Positions 18,843-27,889 of a stretch of 64,000 nucleotides of DNA are shown one piece after another; the first letter of the stretch is position 1, and each line of letters starts with the position of its first letter. Under the pieces are notes generated by a model that did no database searches, was not told where the DNA came from, and saw nothing but the letters and a program-made list of their open reading frames with translations. Source of the stretch: Candidatus Zixiibacteriota bacterium (lineage in GTDB: Bacteria; Zixibacteria; MSB-5A5; GN15; JAAZOE01); assembly GCA_030668485.1 (NCBI GenBank), contig DAOUTW010000014.1:18491-82490 (forward strand), written 5' to 3'. The translations under genes and the position numbers were made by a program.

Positions 18843-19688
18843 TCATTTGCCGTGGTAGGTACCGGAAGTGATCTGTTCCACCGGGCCTTTGATAATCAAT
18901 TCATCCGATTTATTATCCCAGCTTACCTGCATCGCCCCCGCCAATGTAAATACTTTGACTCTCCGCTCGGTGAAACCGCGCATGATGGAAACCGCCACTG
19001 CAGCCGCCGCACCGGTTCCGGATGAGGTCGTCGGCCCGACCCCCCGTTCCCAGTCACGCACTTCGATTTCCGATTCGTTATTGACAACCACAAAGCCGAC
19101 ATTTATCCGGTTGGAAAAAACAGGTTCGACTTCCAGAATCGATCCGATCTCCTCCCAGTCAAAATCGAAATTTTCGCAAAACAAGACCAGGTGAGGATTA
19201 CCGACCGATACGGCCGAGGCAACATACGATCTGCCGGCGCAGGATACTTTCTGGTTAATAAAGTATTTGCCGGAACTTTTGATCGGGATCAACGAGGTTT
19301 CAAATTCGGGACGCCCCAGCGAAGCCGATATAACTCGCTTGTCATCGTTGCCGCTGTGAAACGTCACCGTCGACAAACCTGAGCCGGTCATGACCTCGAT
19401 CGCCTTGCCTTCAACCATGCCCCGACTCAAAAGATGCATGGCTCCGATCCGCACCCCATTACCCGATTTCTCGGCCCAACTGCCGTCGGCATTGTAAATA
19501 TCAAGTCGATAACAGTCATCCGGTTTGGAAATAATCATCATCCCATCGGCGCCGACCCCCACCGCCGGATCACATATCCGGGTCGCCAGGCGTTCATACT
19601 TTTTTAATTTGCCCCGCTCCTGAACATCATCGAGGACGATAAAACTGTTCCCCAATGCCTGATATTTTGTAAATGGTAACGTCGTCAT
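18843..19688 (-). CDS. dapF: Diaminopimelate epimerase-like protein with both catalytic cysteines replaced by serine
   Basis: The 281-residue protein follows DapF along its length: KYQALGNSFIVLDD (8-21), VGVGADGMMII, YNADGSWAEKSGNGVR, SVGNPHLVLF and RDWERGVGPTTSSGTGA. In DapF the two proton-exchanging cysteines sit in CGNG and CG(S/T)G. Here both are serine (S75 and S223, codons TCG and TCC). Normal DapF converts LL- to meso-diaminopimelate for lysine and peptidoglycan. With Ser/Ser, full epimerase activity is doubtful. It may be weak, act as a dehydratase-like relative, or do something else. The ATG at 19688 was preferred over a TTG three codons earlier. The symbol denotes homology only. Confidence 0.75.
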   Translation of the reverse strand: MTTLPFTKYQALGNSFIVLDDVQERGKLKKYERLATRICDPAVGVGADGMMIISKPDDCYRLDIYNADGSWAEKSGNGVRIGAMHLLSRGMVEGKAIEVMTGSGLSTVTFHSGNDDKRVISASLGRPEFETSLIPIKSSGKYFINQKVSCAGRSYVASAVSVGNPHLVLFCENFDFDWEEIGSILEVEPVFSNRINVGFVVVNNESEIEVRDWERGVGPTTSSGTGAAAAVAVSIMRGFTERRVKVFTLAGAMQVSWDNKSDELIIKGPVEQITSGTYHGK

Positions 19689-19728
19689 AACCTGCAAATT
19701 ACACTAAAATCTCCTCCCTGTAAATCAA

Positions 19729-19759
19729 AAAAAACCCGCCTTAAAAGGCGGGTTTTTAA
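19729..19759. terminator. Bidirectional terminator hairpin
   Basis: AAAAAACCCGCCTT/AAGGCGGGTTTTT forms a GC stem flanked by A and T runs. It ends the aminotransferase transcript on the minus strand and separates it from dapF. Confidence 0.85.
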
Positions 19760-19818
19760 ATTATCATTTGCCTGCCTTCGATAATCAGGCAGGAATATTA
19801 TTATCGCAGGATAAAGTC

Positions 19819-21042
19819 CTACATGTTCTCCTTGATAATTTTCCCCAGGCGCTTAATCCCTTCCACAATCTGCTCTTCGTTGGCATTGGAGTAATTAAGC
19901 CTTAGGGTTTCATTACCGCCGCCGTTGGGGAAGAACGGAGAACCGTAAACATAGGCGACCTTGGCCTCGATCGCCTTCGGCAAAAGCCCCTTACCCGACA
20001 TGCCATTAGGCAATGTCACCCACAGGAAGAGACCGCCTTCCGGCTCCGTATACTGCACCTCGGCTGGGAAATACTCCTGGATAGCTTTTATCATCAAGTC
20101 ACGGCGAGCCCCGTAAGTGGCCTTGATCTTCTCCAGATGAGCGTCGATCTTGTTCATCCGCATATACTCCAGCAGTACATACTGGCCGTAAGTGCTGGTG
20201 TGAAGATCACCGCATTGCTTGACCTTTTCAAATACCGGCATCATTTCAGGAGTGGCGATCATCCAGGCAATCCGGAATCCCGGCGCTACTATCTTGGAAA
20301 AAGTCGAAAGGCTGATGATTGTGTCTCCCCCCAGCGAGCAGAGCGAATCGACCGGTTCACCGGAAAAGCGCAAATCGCCGTACGGATTATCGTCGACGAT
20401 CGGTATATCATACCGGTTGGCGATTTCGATCAACTGCAGACGCCGTTTGAGCGACATCGTTATTCCCGATGGGTTCTGGAAATTAGGGACAACGTAAATG
20501 AATTTCGGATGGTACTTCTTTATCGCGTCTTCAACTTCATCGACGATCATTCCGTTTTCATCCATCGGCACGGTCGCATAACGAGCCTGGAAGAAATTGA
20601 AAGCCTGCAAAGCTCCCACATAAGTCGGGGCCTCGCAAATGACATAGTCGCCGGGATCAATGAAAGCGCGTCCGATCAGGTCGAGACCCTGCTGGGATCC
20701 CGAGGTAATCAGAACGTTTGCAGCCGTGATACCTTTCGTGCGACGACAAGCATATTTCGCTATCTCTTCACGAAATTCCAGTACTCCCATCGAAATTGAA
20801 TATTGAAGCGCTTTATCTTTGTATTTGTCAATAGCCCTGTTGGCTGCTTCCTTGAGGTCCTCTACCGGAAAAAGCTCAGGAGCAGGTAGACCGCCGGCAA
20901 AAGAAATAATTCCCGGTTGCGAGGATAACTTGAGAATCTCCCGGATAATCGAGGTCTCAAGTTCCATGACGTGGGATGTGACTCCCCATTTTTCTGGTAT
21001 AGTCATATTTTCTATTTCCGTTGTATTGGATTTTGTACTCAT
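19819..21042 (-). CDS. PLP-dependent aminotransferase, 2-aminoadipate/aromatic type (fold type I)
   Basis: The 407-residue enzyme has the class I/II pattern: ISFAGGLPAPELFP near the N-terminus, TSGSQQGLDLIGRAFIDPGD, PNFQNPSGITMS, DDNPYGDLRF and the PLP lysine in SLSTFSKIVAPGFRIAWM. It resembles LysN/2-aminoadipate transaminases and the catalytic half of MocR regulators, without a DNA-binding domain. It moves amino groups between amino acids and 2-oxo acids. The exact pair is not readable from sequence. The ATG at 21042 has GGAAG 6 nt upstream, and an upstream extension of 21 codons looks non-coding. The gene is followed by a strong terminator. Confidence 0.88.
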   Translation of the reverse strand: MSTKSNTTEIENMTIPEKWGVTSHVMELETSIIREILKLSSQPGIISFAGGLPAPELFPVEDLKEAANRAIDKYKDKALQYSISMGVLEFREEIAKYACRRTKGITAANVLITSGSQQGLDLIGRAFIDPGDYVICEAPTYVGALQAFNFFQARYATVPMDENGMIVDEVEDAIKKYHPKFIYVVPNFQNPSGITMSLKRRLQLIEIANRYDIPIVDDNPYGDLRFSGEPVDSLCSLGGDTIISLSTFSKIVAPGFRIAWMIATPEMMPVFEKVKQCGDLHTSTYGQYVLLEYMRMNKIDAHLEKIKATYGARRDLMIKAIQEYFPAEVQYTEPEGGLFLWVTLPNGMSGKGLLPKAIEAKVAYVYGSPFFPNGGGNETLRLNYSNANEEQIVEGIKRLGKIIKENM

Positions 21043-21135
21043 GTTAAACTTCCATTTTATATGTTTATTCCCCCCAAAACATAACACATAATAGGCGAAA
21101 GTCAAGAGAATTGGCCGGATCAGTGGTTAAATAAA

Positions 21136-22374
21136 TCACAAATAGTAAACGGACTTGCGCATCGTGCCTGCAAGTTTGATGCTATGCTCACCATATTTGT
21201 CACGGATAGCATCAACGGCGCTGGTAAGTTGTGTAACGTGCGTTTCCACCGCATCGCTTAACAGTTCAAGCTGACATGATTCATCCTTATCAGGACTTCT
21301 TTCGTCTTCATATCCGGCTCTTATTTTCTTCAGATGAGACACCCGGACCCCTAATAGTCTGACCTTGATCTTCATTCCGTACTCTTTGGGTATTAGCCTG
21401 ATTGCATTTTGAAAGATAACATCGCATCGGTCCGTCGACCTGGTAAGCGTATATGATCTGGTGATCGTTTGGAAATCGGATGAACGGACCTTGATCGAAA
21501 TCGTCCTCCCGATATATCCGCTTTTTCTCATCCGGCGAGACACCTTATCGGACAACCACAGAATCGTCGCCCGGATCAACGACGGGTCCTGGATATCCAC
21601 CCTCAAGGTCGTTTCATGAGACATCGATTTGTCATGTGGCATATCGGGGAAACTTTTGACTTCAGAATTATCCCCTCCCCGCGACATAGATGAAAGACCG
21701 TACCCGTTTTTACCGAATATCCTTTTGAGAAATTCCGCATCCGACCCGGCCAAGTCTTCTACTGTATGAATTCCTTTTTTGGCCAGGGCATTCTTCGTGC
21801 TCTCCCCGATTCCCCACAAGGCATCGACCGGCTGCGGATAAAAGACCACCTTGAATCGGTTCCGATCCATTACTGTGATCCCGTCCGGTTTATTCAACCC
21901 CGATGCCATCTTGGCCAGGTACTTCGATGGCGATATTCCCACCGAACAGGTCAGGTTCAACTTTTCACGGATATCATCTTTCAACCGCCGCACCAGATCG
22001 ACCGGACCGCCATACAATCGTTCCGTTCCGGTGATATCAAGGAAGGCCTCATCGACACTGCTCGGCTGTACCAATGGAGAATACTTTTCGAAAATTTTCT
22101 GCAGACAGGCCGACGCATATACATATCCTCTCAACCCGGCTGATATAAAGATACCATCAGGGCATAACTTCTGCGCCTTCGCCGTCGACATCCCGGAATG
22201 AACCCCGTAATTACGGGCCTCGTAGGAACAGGTAGATACCACTCCGCGAGCGTTAATTCCGCCGCCGACCATAACCGGCTTGCCTTTCAGGCCGGGATTG
22301 TTACGGACCTCAATCGCGGCAAAAAAAGCATCCATATCGACATGAATTATAACCGGGGAAAAATCGACCATCAT
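21136..22374 (-). CDS. dinB: DNA polymerase IV (Y-family translesion polymerase)
   Basis: The 412-residue protein contains the Y-family catalytic acids in IIHVDMDAFFAAIE (D13) and SSVDEAFLDITG (about D114/E115). The fingers segment is SYEARNYGVHSGM. The thumb/HhH region includes VGISPSKYLAKMASGLNKPDGI and ALWGIGESTKNAL, and a little-finger domain follows. It copies past damaged bases with low fidelity. The start at 22374 overlaps the TGA of the upstream small gene as ATGA, which argues against the longer frame starting at 22401. With lexA just upstream it forms an SOS cluster. Confidence 0.94.
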   Translation of the reverse strand: MMVDFSPVIIHVDMDAFFAAIEVRNNPGLKGKPVMVGGGINARGVVSTCSYEARNYGVHSGMSTAKAQKLCPDGIFISAGLRGYVYASACLQKIFEKYSPLVQPSSVDEAFLDITGTERLYGGPVDLVRRLKDDIREKLNLTCSVGISPSKYLAKMASGLNKPDGITVMDRNRFKVVFYPQPVDALWGIGESTKNALAKKGIHTVEDLAGSDAEFLKRIFGKNGYGLSSMSRGGDNSEVKSFPDMPHDKSMSHETTLRVDIQDPSLIRATILWLSDKVSRRMRKSGYIGRTISIKVRSSDFQTITRSYTLTRSTDRCDVIFQNAIRLIPKEYGMKIKVRLLGVRVSHLKKIRAGYEDERSPDKDESCQLELLSDAVETHVTQLTSAVDAIRDKYGEHSIKLAGTMRKSVYYL

Positions 22375-22643
22375 TCCACCCAGATTTTGCTGATAACCCA
22401 ACTGGTTTTGCGCTCGTCATAAGACAATTGAAAAAAATTGGATGAGGCGTCAACCACCGCAAAATGCCTGATACGATAAGAACCGACATCGGTTTTCCAG
22501 TCGCCGGTCACCTCCGATATTTTGTACACCCGGTCCTTCCAGCGAAACCGCGACGGCTTCATCTTGCTGCTCTGAAATAAAACCACAACCTCAATAGGCT
22601 CATCCATTTCCTGATACATGACCGACCAATCTATATAAACCAT
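22371..22643 (-). CDS. Small DUF6504-like protein coupled to dinB
   Basis: The 90-residue basic/aromatic protein includes SSKMKPSRFRWKDRVYKISEVTGDWKT and ends in a WVISKIWVE strand. This looks like the small DUF6504-type proteins often found beside DinB/ImuB-like polymerases. That link is from memory and not a search. No catalytic motif is apparent. The fold is probably a small beta-barrel. Its TGA overlaps the dinB ATG, so it is translated with dinB and most likely takes part in, or regulates, translesion synthesis. Confidence 0.7.
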   Translation of the reverse strand: MVYIDWSVMYQEMDEPIEVVVLFQSSKMKPSRFRWKDRVYKISEVTGDWKTDVGSYRIRHFAVVDASSNFFQLSYDERKTSWVISKIWVE

Positions 22644-22773
22644 AAGTTTAAAATATCACTCTTACACACTAATAACAAAAGAGTTACAAAAATATAAAAA
22701 CTACCGAATATTTTACTCATCGTCACCCCTTAAAATAACCTTTCAACCAATGTTATCAAACGCAATCAGCCCT

Positions 22774-23394
22774 CTAACGCATCCGCCGCATCAGCCCCAC
22801 CACCCGACCGGCAATATAAAAACCGGGTGTGTTCTGCTCGACTATAATCGGCCCGAATGCCTCGTTCTGCGGCTCAAGGCGCACCCGCCTTTTCTCCGGG
22901 TAAAACTTCTTGACCGTCGCCTCCTCACCGATCACCGCCACGACTATATCCCCCCGCAGCGGCGAGATATTCTTGTCGACCAGGACAAAATCACCGTCAA
23001 AAATTCCGGCATTGATCATCGACTCGCCCTTGACCCGCAGGCAAAACACTTCCTCATTGGGCAAAAACGATCTGTCAACCGCTATTTCCCCTTCGCGGTT
23101 CTCGATCGCCGTAATCGGCAAACCGGCCGGCACCGACCCGACCAGCGGCACCCGGTTAAAATTGATCACACTCCGCCTGACAAGCTCAATACCGCGCGAC
23201 ACCAGCTTCTGACGTCTGATATACCCCTTGATCTCAAGGGCATCCAGTATCGACCTGACGCCGTTGGTCGAGGTGATATCGAATTTACTGCCGATCTCCC
23301 TGATCGTCGGAGGCATACCGGAATTGTTGATCATCTCCTCGATATATTTCAATATCTGTTTCTGCCGGTCGGTCAGCTTCTTTCTCACGCCCAT
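22774..23394 (-). CDS. lexA: LexA repressor
   Basis: The 206-residue protein begins MGVRKKLTDRQKQILKYIEE, the LexA winged-helix N-terminus, with the recognition region PPTIREIGSKFDITSTNGV. The autocleavage bond is Ala90-Gly91 (SVPAGLPI). The catalytic dyad is Ser125 (KGESM) and Lys162 (ATVKKF). It represses DNA-damage genes and cuts itself when RecA filaments form. The ATG at 23394 has a GGAGGGAAT ribosome site. An upstream extension of 22 codons would run through the promoter and operator and is rejected. The small gene and dinB follow 130 nt downstream. Confidence 0.95.
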   Translation of the reverse strand: MGVRKKLTDRQKQILKYIEEMINNSGMPPTIREIGSKFDITSTNGVRSILDALEIKGYIRRQKLVSRGIELVRRSVINFNRVPLVGSVPAGLPITAIENREGEIAVDRSFLPNEEVFCLRVKGESMINAGIFDGDFVLVDKNISPLRGDIVVAVIGEEATVKKFYPEKRRVRLEPQNEAFGPIIVEQNTPGFYIAGRVVGLMRRMR

Positions 23395-23431
23395 ATTCCC
23401 TCCGTGGAATGGCATTATTTCTTCTACTTCA

Positions 23432-23460
23432 ACAATACTGCCCACATGTGCAGTTGTCAA
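23432..23460 (-). promoter_or_regulatory. lexA promoter
   Basis: TTGACA (23455-23460) and TATTGT (23432-23437) are separated by exactly 17 nt on the minus strand, about 38 nt upstream of the lexA ATG. The spacer is filled by the candidate LexA operator. Confidence 0.85.
23437..23454. promoter_or_regulatory. Candidate LexA operator (SOS box)
   Basis: The palindrome ACTGCCCACATGTGCAGT has perfect ACTGC/GCAGT arms around 8 nt and sits between the -35 and -10 boxes. Autoregulation is the family rule. No second copy was seen elsewhere in the window. Confidence 0.7.
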
Positions 23461-23670
23461 TCATAAAATCGGAATAAAAAAACGTTTTTTGAGGATGTGA
23501 TATTAAAAAGTGATACCGATTAATATCAAATTAACGCCCTTTTGTAGCAAATATCTCTTGCATAAAAAGAACCGATGCCCTATTTTATTATTGGGTGGCT
23601 TAACGCATCACGAAAATTCAACACAAATTTATACCCCTGCTTCATATCTACATTCGAAAGGAAGGTTAGT

Positions 23671-26600
23671 ATGAAGAAGAATTTTACTGCACTATTCCCT
23701 ATCTCCTCATTTTTCTTCACAATATTATTATTCACCTTGGCAACGACAACAGTAACCTTAAGCGCTGAAAAACCGCAAAAGCCGTTCAAGTGCCGAGTAT
23801 CCATCCCTGCCCGCCTTGCGCCGGTTTATAGTTTCCCCAGTCTAACCGGCTCCGAGTACACCGCCCCTCCCGGACCCCCCAAGAGAAATCTCCGAGGCGC
23901 CAAAGCTGGCGAGGGAATCATCGCAACCATCGGCTATACAACATTTGATAACCAACACAACTGCACCATGGGTCGCCAGGTCGAACACCGGAGAGATTTC
24001 TCGAACCCTTTCACCCCCTACGGTCATTATATCCACTTCGGCTGGACATCACAGACTGGCGACACTCTGGGTTCCGGCCGTGGTATCGGATATCAAGCCT
24101 ATGATATCAAAGATTGCGGCATTATTTTTGACGCAGGCGGTATCCGTATTGAGGCCAACTATGCCGGTTATGTCGGCATGGATGCGCATAACATTGATGC
24201 CGCCAATTCCTGGGGCGTTCCGACCGCGCACGAGAATGACGACGGTACCTATCATGCCAAGGCCTACTGGGATTTCCCAGCCGGGGGCCCTGTTTTCGGT
24301 GTTTTCACCTCTGACTTTAGCAATCCTGACTTCTATGGCTGGTATCAGAACAACGGCACCGGCCCCGGCAATGAGAATATCTGGCCCAAGATCGATATCG
24401 ATATCGACGGCGCCGAATTCATTCTGCACATGGTAACGACCGAGTCTGGTGGAGCCAACGGTGATCCGCAGACTTTCTCGTATTATCGTCGTGTTGGTCC
24501 TTATGGTACCGGCCTCGGCGTTTGGTCCTACCAGCGCCTGATCGATACCTCGATGAACATTAACGTGACGGTTGCCTCCTCTCCTATCAGCGACAAGGTT
24601 GCCATTATCTGGAATTCTCCGGTTGATTACAAGCGCGATACCCCGAGCGAATTCAACAGCCAGTATGAAAACGACATCTGGTTTGCTATTTCAAATGACA
24701 ATGGCGCCAGCTGGGAAAACACCTCCGGTCCCGGCGCCGCCAATGTCGGCCCGTCGATCGGTAATACCGTTGACCTAGGTATTGGTGGTGGTTATAATGC
24801 CAACGGTGGTAACCTGACTCTTTACGATCCGATGGACGACTACAAGGCCTACTGCGATATAACAGCCTTGTGGTATATCGACGGTGTCAACGATTATCTC
24901 CAGATCGCCTGGGGTTGTCGTCGGTGGATCGACACCACCTCTATTTATCGTCGTCAAGGCATCATTTACCACTGGAATCAGAGTACTGACGCCATCCGCA
25001 CCGTAGTCAAAGCTGACTGGGATACCGGTTGTACCTGCTACGGTCATGCCTGGGGTTCCGACGCAGCTAAGCCTACACTATCACAGTGCGACGGCAAACT
25101 TTATACTTGCTACACTCAGTTCGGTGACAGAGACAATCCCTGCGCCTATTTTGACGCCACAAATACCGTCGTAAGCGGTATGCTGTATATGTCGGTTTAT
25201 GACCCGATATACGGCGCATGGGATAGAGCTCAGAAAGTAACGGCAACAACCAGCCCGACCGGGTGTATCCCTGGCGACATGAGCGGCCCCGGAACTTGCA
25301 ATAGTGAGTACTGGTCATCGATGGCCCGCTATGGTCGTACCGACACCTGCGAAACCTCTTTCCCTGGTGAAGAAGTCCTTGATCTTATTTATATCAATGA
25401 CTATGCTCCGGGCGGCTGCGTTCAGACCGAATCCGGCGTCTGGACGGTCAACCCGGTCAACTGGGTGGCCTATCCGTGCCGTGAAGCCGTTCCCGAACCG
25501 GATTATTCGGATGACGCCGGTCCGGGTTACGGCCTGTGCGTCGGCCAGCCGATATTCGTCCTCGGCACGACCGACGACACGACCTTTGTCCTGATGATGG
25601 AAAACAACGGTATTCTGCCCAACACTCCGGTCAGTATTGCCACGGCCATCACTGTCCCAGGCAACGGTAATACCAGCGTGACCTGCACTCCCAATTCCGG
25701 TATAAGCATAGCGGCTGCGGGAGGCGAGGTCGATGTGACCGTCCAGATGACAACCTCCGGCGAGACCAATAATGTCACCGTCGAAGGTAATATCACGGTC
25801 ACGCACCAGGCCGGCGATACTCCGCCGACCGATCGGGTGATTCCGTTCTCTATCATAGTTTCGGATGATTATGTTCTGCCCGAATCGGCTGTCATCACCA
25901 CTCCCGCCAAGAATCTGTGGATTGACAATACCGGGCGGATGAGTGGTAACCACAGCAACCAATCACTGGATTTAACTGACGATCCGGATGATTGCGCCGA
26001 TATTTACCTTCATGACGGCTCGCCGATTATCTGCGTTGATCGCGACCAATGCTACTACAGCATTTATGACAACTATTACGGCAGCGATCACGCTTTCCGA
26101 CCTGTCGTACCATTAATAGTTAGCAGTACAGCCTCGTCTGAATACACCTATGCAGTTTGTGAATTTATCACAGCCGACTCTGCCATTGGAGTTACGGTCG
26201 AATATTTCGCCCCGAAGTCTGAAGTATACTCTTGTTTCATTATTAAGCGAACAACGGTTTGGAATCGGACCGAAGTGACATTAACCGGGGTAGCCGTCGG
26301 CGAAATCCTCGATTGGGATATTCCGAACTACGATTCGCTGCATGCCGCCTCGGATAACGAGTCCGGCTATGACGCGACAAGGAATCTGATTTACCAGTAT
26401 ACCTGCTGGAATGATGAATGCGATACTCTGTCACTGGCCAATCGCGCCGGCGGTATCGCTTCGTACAAGAATGAGGATCCCTTCAAGAACTATATTACTA
26501 TTGAAAACGATGAATATTACATCAATACGACTACGACCGGTTCATGCGGGAATGACGCCGTAACTGTGGCTGATTCTATTCTTTATGATTTAATGACAGG

Positions 26601-27636
26601 AATCGACGGTCCCTCGACAGCGGCTCTTGACTCCTGCGAGGATCTCTCTACTATCGTAACCTATGGTTTATATGACCTGGTACCTGGAGAAACCATAGAA
26701 ACAATTTCGATTCTCGCTACATCCAAAAATGATCCCGGTTATGCAAGCCTAAAGCAGAATGTTGATTTGGCTGGTGAGTATATAGAAAATAATGACATAT
26801 TCCGGAAAAAGGCCATCTGGTGGTTTCACCTCGACTGGCCTCTGGAATTTGATTATGTGGTTTTTGGTACTATAGACTGCACACCACATGGCAAACCTCT
26901 CGCAGAGGGTTTTGGAGTGGCATGCACATACTATTGCGGATTTATACCTAACTGGGCAAATGACGTTATAGTATATCTTCGGCCATCCTATAGTCAAGAG
27001 TTCGATTCCCACAAGCATTTGGCGTCAGAGTGGGATGAGACCTCTGGGATATGGAGATTACAGAATCTCGTTCGTTGGGCAACCGAAAATGCTTTTTACC
27101 CTGACAGTCTCCCCATGGTTGGCAATCTCGATGGTGATATTGACGAACTGCACTGTATCATCAATTTGGAGGAATGGCAAACGAATCCACGGCGACATCA
27201 AGATGAATACATAATCGAAAATGGCACTTGTCCGCAGCTGCCCGGCTATTTGTTCGGCACTACGCCAATCATCTTCGATTCTTTGGCCGGCCCGGATGAG
27301 AACCCATTCTCTACCACACCGCTAACGGATACGCTCAATCTGATTGGCACGTCGACATTGGAAGTTGTCGAAGAAGAGTTATGCGACTGCGGTCCCGGAG
27401 ATGCCAACAATGACGGTAGCGTCAACGCTGGTGACGCTGTGTATGTCATCGGCTACGTCTTCAAGGGCGGCCCGGCGCCGGTCCCGTATGCGACCTGCAG
27501 CGGCGACGCCAACGGTGACTGCGCCTGTAACCTCGGTGATGCCGTGTACATCATCAGCTACGTCTTCAAGGGCGGGCCGCCTCCGGTCACCTGCGAAGAG
27601 TGGGTAGCTGCTTGCGGCACCCCGATATATAAGTAA
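23671..27636 (+). CDS. Large secreted protein with C-terminal dockerin-like repeat pair
   Basis: The 1321-residue protein starts with a signal peptide (MKKNFTALFPISSFFFTILL...TLSA). The N-terminal ~650 residues look like a beta-propeller of the exo-sialidase/BNR type: ISNDNGASWENTSGPG and repeated aromatic-Gly strands. A Pro/Thr-rich beta-sandwich follows (about 660-760), then a second beta-rich region with many cysteines. The last ~80 residues carry two calcium-binding dockerin repeats, GDANNDGSVNAGDAVYVIGYVFKGG and GDANGDCACNLGDAVYIISYVFKGG. Such tails dock to cohesins or may act as surface anchors. No cohesin scaffold is recognised here. The ATG at 23671 has AAGGAAGG upstream. The function is unknown. 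Surface location is a sound inference. Confidence 0.75.
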   Translation: MKKNFTALFPISSFFFTILLFTLATTTVTLSAEKPQKPFKCRVSIPARLAPVYSFPSLTGSEYTAPPGPPKRNLRGAKAGEGIIATIGYTTFDNQHNCTMGRQVEHRRDFSNPFTPYGHYIHFGWTSQTGDTLGSGRGIGYQAYDIKDCGIIFDAGGIRIEANYAGYVGMDAHNIDAANSWGVPTAHENDDGTYHAKAYWDFPAGGPVFGVFTSDFSNPDFYGWYQNNGTGPGNENIWPKIDIDIDGAEFILHMVTTESGGANGDPQTFSYYRRVGPYGTGLGVWSYQRLIDTSMNINVTVASSPISDKVAIIWNSPVDYKRDTPSEFNSQYENDIWFAISNDNGASWENTSGPGAANVGPSIGNTVDLGIGGGYNANGGNLTLYDPMDDYKAYCDITALWYIDGVNDYLQIAWGCRRWIDTTSIYRRQGIIYHWNQSTDAIRTVVKADWDTGCTCYGHAWGSDAAKPTLSQCDGKLYTCYTQFGDRDNPCAYFDATNTVVSGMLYMSVYDPIYGAWDRAQKVTATTSPTGCIPGDMSGPGTCNSEYWSSMARYGRTDTCETSFPGEEVLDLIYINDYAPGGCVQTESGVWTVNPVNWVAYPCREAVPEPDYSDDAGPGYGLCVGQPIFVLGTTDDTTFVLMMENNGILPNTPVSIATAITVPGNGNTSVTCTPNSGISIAAAGGEVDVTVQMTTSGETNNVTVEGNITVTHQAGDTPPTDRVIPFSIIVSDDYVLPESAVITTPAKNLWIDNTGRMSGNHSNQSLDLTDDPDDCADIYLHDGSPIICVDRDQCYYSIYDNYYGSDHAFRPVVPLIVSSTASSEYTYAVCEFITADSAIGVTVEYFAPKSEVYSCFIIKRTTVWNRTEVTLTGVAVGEILDWDIPNYDSLHAASDNESGYDATRNLIYQYTCWNDECDTLSLANRAGGIASYKNEDPFKNYITIENDEYYINTTTTGSCGNDAVTVADSILYDLMTGIDGPSTAALDSCEDLSTIVTYGLYDLVPGETIETISILATSKNDPGYASLKQNVDLAGEYIENNDIFRKKAIWWFHLDWPLEFDYVVFGTIDCTPHGKPLAEGFGVACTYYCGFIPNWANDVIVYLRPSYSQEFDSHKHLASEWDETSGIWRLQNLVRWATENAFYPDSLPMVGNLDGDIDELHCIINLEEWQTNPRRHQDEYIIENGTCPQLPGYLFGTTPIIFDSLAGPDENPFSTTPLTDTLNLIGTSTLEVVEEELCDCGPGDANNDGSVNAGDAVYVIGYVFKGGPAPVPYATCSGDANGDCACNLGDAVYIISYVFKGGPPPVTCEEWVAACGTPIYK

Positions 27637-27889
27637 TACTGATCTTTGACAGGTCGGCCTGGCCAAGACACAAAAGAGAATATCCCCCGGATCAGGCGGA
27701 TCATAAAGAGTTAGGTCAGGGCAAAATGGAATCCCAAATCGACCGAGCTCTATAGAACGGGCCGGTTAATTAAACAATGCTTTTATTGATTCGTCCTGTT
27801 ATAGGCTTGCTTAAACCACCCAGGCCCCTATATTAAAAATAGGTATGCTTTGGGAGTTATCATTTTGAACTCATAATTAGGAGGGAATT

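Noticed and set aside
18843..19688. Frameshift or pseudogene status for the DapF homologue
   Set aside because: The frame is intact, all other motifs are conserved, and the two Cys-to-Ser changes occur in otherwise perfect motifs, so it looks selected and not decayed.
23575..23670. 32-codon N-terminal extension of the 1321-aa protein
   Set aside because: The signal peptide and AAGGAAGG ribosome site fit the ATG at 23671. The extension has no such features.
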